A stretch of 17,109 nt of DNA from CAYPJE01 sp964410945. GTDB lineage: Bacteria > Fidelibacterota > Marinisomatia > Marinisomatales > TCS56. The stretch's first letter is position 1, and each line of letters opens with the position of its first letter. Shown here piece after piece: positions 15,585 to 17,109 of the stretch. Where the stretch lies: the NCBI GenBank assembly GCA_964410945.1, contig CAYPJE010000057.1, positions 1 through 17,109 of the forward strand, read 5' to 3'. The position numbers and the translations under genes are program-made. The notes under the pieces are model-generated. The model made no database searches and was not told the DNA's origin. It saw only the letters and a list, made by a program, of their open reading frames with translations.

Positions 15585-17057
15585 GCACGAAGAAACAAGG
15601 AAGAGGATTAGCGATGACTAATCGTTGGAAGCATATGGCAGCCGCCGTTGCGGACTTCTATAACGATATCGGCGAACGGTCGGTGAGCCCCAATGTTAGT
15701 ACTACCGAAATCAGGGCACATCTTGCAGGGCGTTATGGCGAGTTCGCGGAACCAATGTCAGCAGAGGCGTTGCAGAACGATGTAATGCGCATGCTGTCCG
15801 ATTGGCAGGTGCAACCCACACACCCGCGTTATTTCGGGCTATTCAACCCTAGTGTGCAGCCAGGAGCGGTCGTGGCCGATGCTCTGGTGGCTGTGACCAA
15901 TCCTCAGATATGCGTCCATTCACACGCACCCGGGGCAAACGAGATCGAGCGGCACACACTGCGTTTTCTCACCCGGAAACTCGGCGGTGATCCGGATTCT
16001 TGGTTCGCCAGTTTCACCAGTGGTGGCTCCGAGGCTAACCAGAGCGCCGTCATCGTGGCGATGACACGGGACCTGCCGGATTTCGCGCGCTCGGGACTGA
16101 CCAGCGGCCTTTCACGCCCAACGATCTACCTTTCCGCCGAGAGCCACCACTCATTTGAGAAAATCGCTCACGGTGCAGGAATCGGCCGTGATGCCCTTCG
16201 CGTCATACCTGTGGATGGAACCCTGCGCATGGATGTGGACGCGTTGGCCGAGGCGATTGCGAAGGACCGTGCAACGGGCTGGCACCCCTTGATGGTCGTC
16301 GCTACGGCAGGGACTACGGGCGCCGGGGTGGTCGATCCACTGCCCGCGATCGCCGATCTTTGCAGCGAACAGTCCCTCTGGTTCCACGTCGATGCAGCTT
16401 GGGGTGGCGCAGCTTGTCTATCGCCACGCCTGAAGAACACCATTGCAGGCATCGAGCGTGCTGATTCGATCACGTGGGATGCGCATAAATGGCTCTCAGT
16501 GCCCATGGGTGCGGGGATGTTCTTCTGCCGACACCGTGACGCGGTGGCCAACGCCTTTGCCGTGGATGCCAATTACATGCCTCCCTCAACTTCAGGGGTG
16601 GACGAACCCTATGTGTCAGGCATCCTCTGGTCTCGTCGATTCATCGGTCTCAAGCTCTTCATGGCGCTGGCGGAACTGGGCGAGGAAGGATATCGAGCAG
16701 CCATTGAGCATCAGGCGAACATCGGGGATGGGATCCGCGAGCGTCTCGTGTCTGCAGGCTGGAGGATCGTAAACGATACACCACTGCCTGTTGTTTGCTT
16801 TACCGGACCGCCCCTCGAAACAGGGCGCGTGAGCGCTGCGGAAATTGTCGCCGGAGTTCAGGCCAGAGGAGTATGGATCTCCGAGGTTCATCTCAGCGGG
16901 TATGAATCCTCGCTTCGTGCCTGTGTCACTAGTTTTCGAGCTGGGCCTATGGATGTCGATGCATTATTAACCGCATTGGGGGAGTTCCAGGAGGCTGAAG
17001 GCGTCTAACAAGCGCTTGCAGCGGACGAGCTTCGCACGCCGCTGAAGCGCCAACCCG
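15579..17057 (+). mobile_element. Gene cassette 2
   Basis: The unit runs from the crossover in the R' of attC1 to that in attC2. It holds one long ORF for a PLP-dependent decarboxylase, is GC-rich (40 G/C in the 60 bases 16261-16320) and is large for a cassette at about 1.48 kb. Its first bases GTTAGACGC are complementary to GCGTCTAAC at 17001-17009, the R'' end of its own attC. Confidence 0.9.
15614..17008 (+). CDS. Pyridoxal-phosphate-dependent decarboxylase (group II) on a gene cassette
   Basis: A 464-residue enzyme of the PLP decarboxylase family that includes aromatic L-amino acid, glutamate and 2,4-diaminobutyrate decarboxylases. Motifs: TSGGSEAN (135-142, PLP phosphate), ESHHSFEK with the His that stacks on PLP (178/179), AGTTGAG (232-238), HVDAAWGGA with Asp260 that pairs with the pyridine N, and DSITWDAHKW with Schiff-base Lys292. 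All key residues are present, so it is probably active; the substrate is undetermined. The open frame extends to 15542 inside attC1, but the ATG at 15614 has GAGG (15603-15606) at 7 bases and lies wholly within the cassette. The stop TAA is part of the attC2 R'' core, typical of cassettes. GC content is clearly higher than its neighbours, indicating separate origin. Confidence 0.92.
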   Translation: MTNRWKHMAAAVADFYNDIGERSVSPNVSTTEIRAHLAGRYGEFAEPMSAEALQNDVMRMLSDWQVQPTHPRYFGLFNPSVQPGAVVADALVAVTNPQICVHSHAPGANEIERHTLRFLTRKLGGDPDSWFASFTSGGSEANQSAVIVAMTRDLPDFARSGLTSGLSRPTIYLSAESHHSFEKIAHGAGIGRDALRVIPVDGTLRMDVDALAEAIAKDRATGWHPLMVVATAGTTGAGVVDPLPAIADLCSEQSLWFHVDAAWGGAACLSPRLKNTIAGIERADSITWDAHKWLSVPMGAGMFFCRHRDAVANAFAVDANYMPPSTSGVDEPYVSGILWSRRFIGLKLFMALAELGEEGYRAAIEHQANIGDGIRERLVSAGWRIVNDTPLPVVCFTGPPLETGRVSAAEIVAGVQARGVWISEVHLSGYESSLRACVTSFRAGPMDVDALLTALGEFQEAEGV

Positions 17058-17063
17058 TTAGCT
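17003..17063 (+). other. attC: attC2, recombination site of cassette 2
   Basis: R'' GTCTAAC (17003-17009), L'' GCGCTTGCAGCGG (17012-17024), L' CCGCTGAAGCGC (17039-17050) and R' GTTAGCT (17057-17063) make a compact 61-bp site. L'' and L' pair over 12 bases with one extra G at 17018, the extrahelical base that sets strand choice by IntI. R' departs from R'' complementarity at its last two bases because it belongs to the next cassette. This is a textbook proteobacterial-size attC. Confidence 0.94.
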
Positions 17064-17109
17064 AAGTGAAGCCATATGCTGTTCAGCAAAACAACAACTG
17101 AATTGTCTT
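17058..17109 (+). mobile_element. Start of gene cassette 3, cut by window edge
   Basis: Sequence after the attC2 crossover must be the 5' end of another cassette or the end of the array. An ATG at 17076 opens a frame reading MLFSKTTTELS to the edge, but no good ribosome site precedes it (only GAAG, at 17068-17071). The ORF is uncertain; the cassette boundary is solid. Confidence 0.5.

Larger units (their letters stand above)
13597..17109 (+). mobile_element. Chromosomal integron, right end outside window
   Basis: The element comprises an integron integrase gene, a candidate attI, two complete gene cassettes each closed by an attC site, and the start of a third cassette. Integrase and cassettes are all on the plus strand, so intI reads toward the array. 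In classical integrons intI and the cassettes diverge; the co-directional layout is known from a few spirochaetes, planctomycetes and Chlorobi. No transposase, resolvase or tRNA lies at the left border, which falls right after smc; this fits a sedentary chromosomal integron rather than a transposon-borne one. The total array size cannot be seen. Confidence 0.9.

Noticed and set aside
15406..15588. Minus-strand 60-residue ORF across attC1
   Set aside because: It coincides with the inverted repeats of attC1, has low-complexity content and no family features.
15542..15613. Longer N-terminus for the decarboxylase starting at 15542
   Set aside because: It would start inside attC1, belonging to the previous cassette; the ATG at 15614 has a good ribosome site within the cassette.
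1..17109. CRISPR array, tRNA or rRNA genes
   Set aside because: No regularly spaced direct repeats, cloverleaf-like T-arm motifs or rRNA-like stretches were seen.

Overview
The window reads as a bacterial chromosome segment in two parts. Positions 1 to about 13380 are housekeeping genes of moderate GC. From about 13597 to the right edge lies the start of an integron. The core gene content and style (paired DUF3857/transglutaminase-like exported proteins, folB-folK-deoxynucleoside kinase cluster, rsmE-HIT-smc cluster, recognisable Shine-Dalgarno sites) suggest a member of the FCB superphylum or a related candidate phylum such as Marinimicrobia, KSB1 or Calditrichota. This is an inference from gene families, not a proven placement.

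Core region. A 5'-truncated guaB (IMP dehydrogenase) converges on rpsT (ribosomal protein S20, minus strand), and their stop codons overlap. Across a divergent promoter region, two tandem DUF3857/transglutaminase-fold exported proteins follow. The first lacks the catalytic cysteine; the second has a complete Cys-His-Asp triad. Next is a tightly packed run: folB, folK (two consecutive steps of folate synthesis), a deoxynucleoside kinase, a 59-residue membrane microprotein and a quinone-reductase-like dehydrogenase. After that come a small exported protein, rsmE, a HIT-family hydrolase and a full-length smc. Many neighbours overlap by 1 to 8 bases, which points to translational coupling.

Integron region. 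Immediately after smc lies intI, a tyrosine recombinase carrying the extra domain that separates integron integrases from XerC/XerD. Downstream on the same strand is a candidate attI ending in GTTAGAC. Then come cassette 1 (AT-rich lipoprotein gene closed by a 134-bp attC), cassette 2 (GC-rich pyridoxal-phosphate decarboxylase gene closed by a 61-bp attC with a single extrahelical G), and the first about 50 bp of a third cassette. The integrase points toward the cassettes, the reverse of the classical layout. The 5' end of each complete cassette is complementary to the R'' core of its own attC, as expected if each was once a circular unit. The array continues beyond the window.

The integron is the most interesting element: a sedentary-type chromosomal integron with inverted integrase orientation, probably in a poorly studied phylum, carrying cassettes of visibly different base composition.
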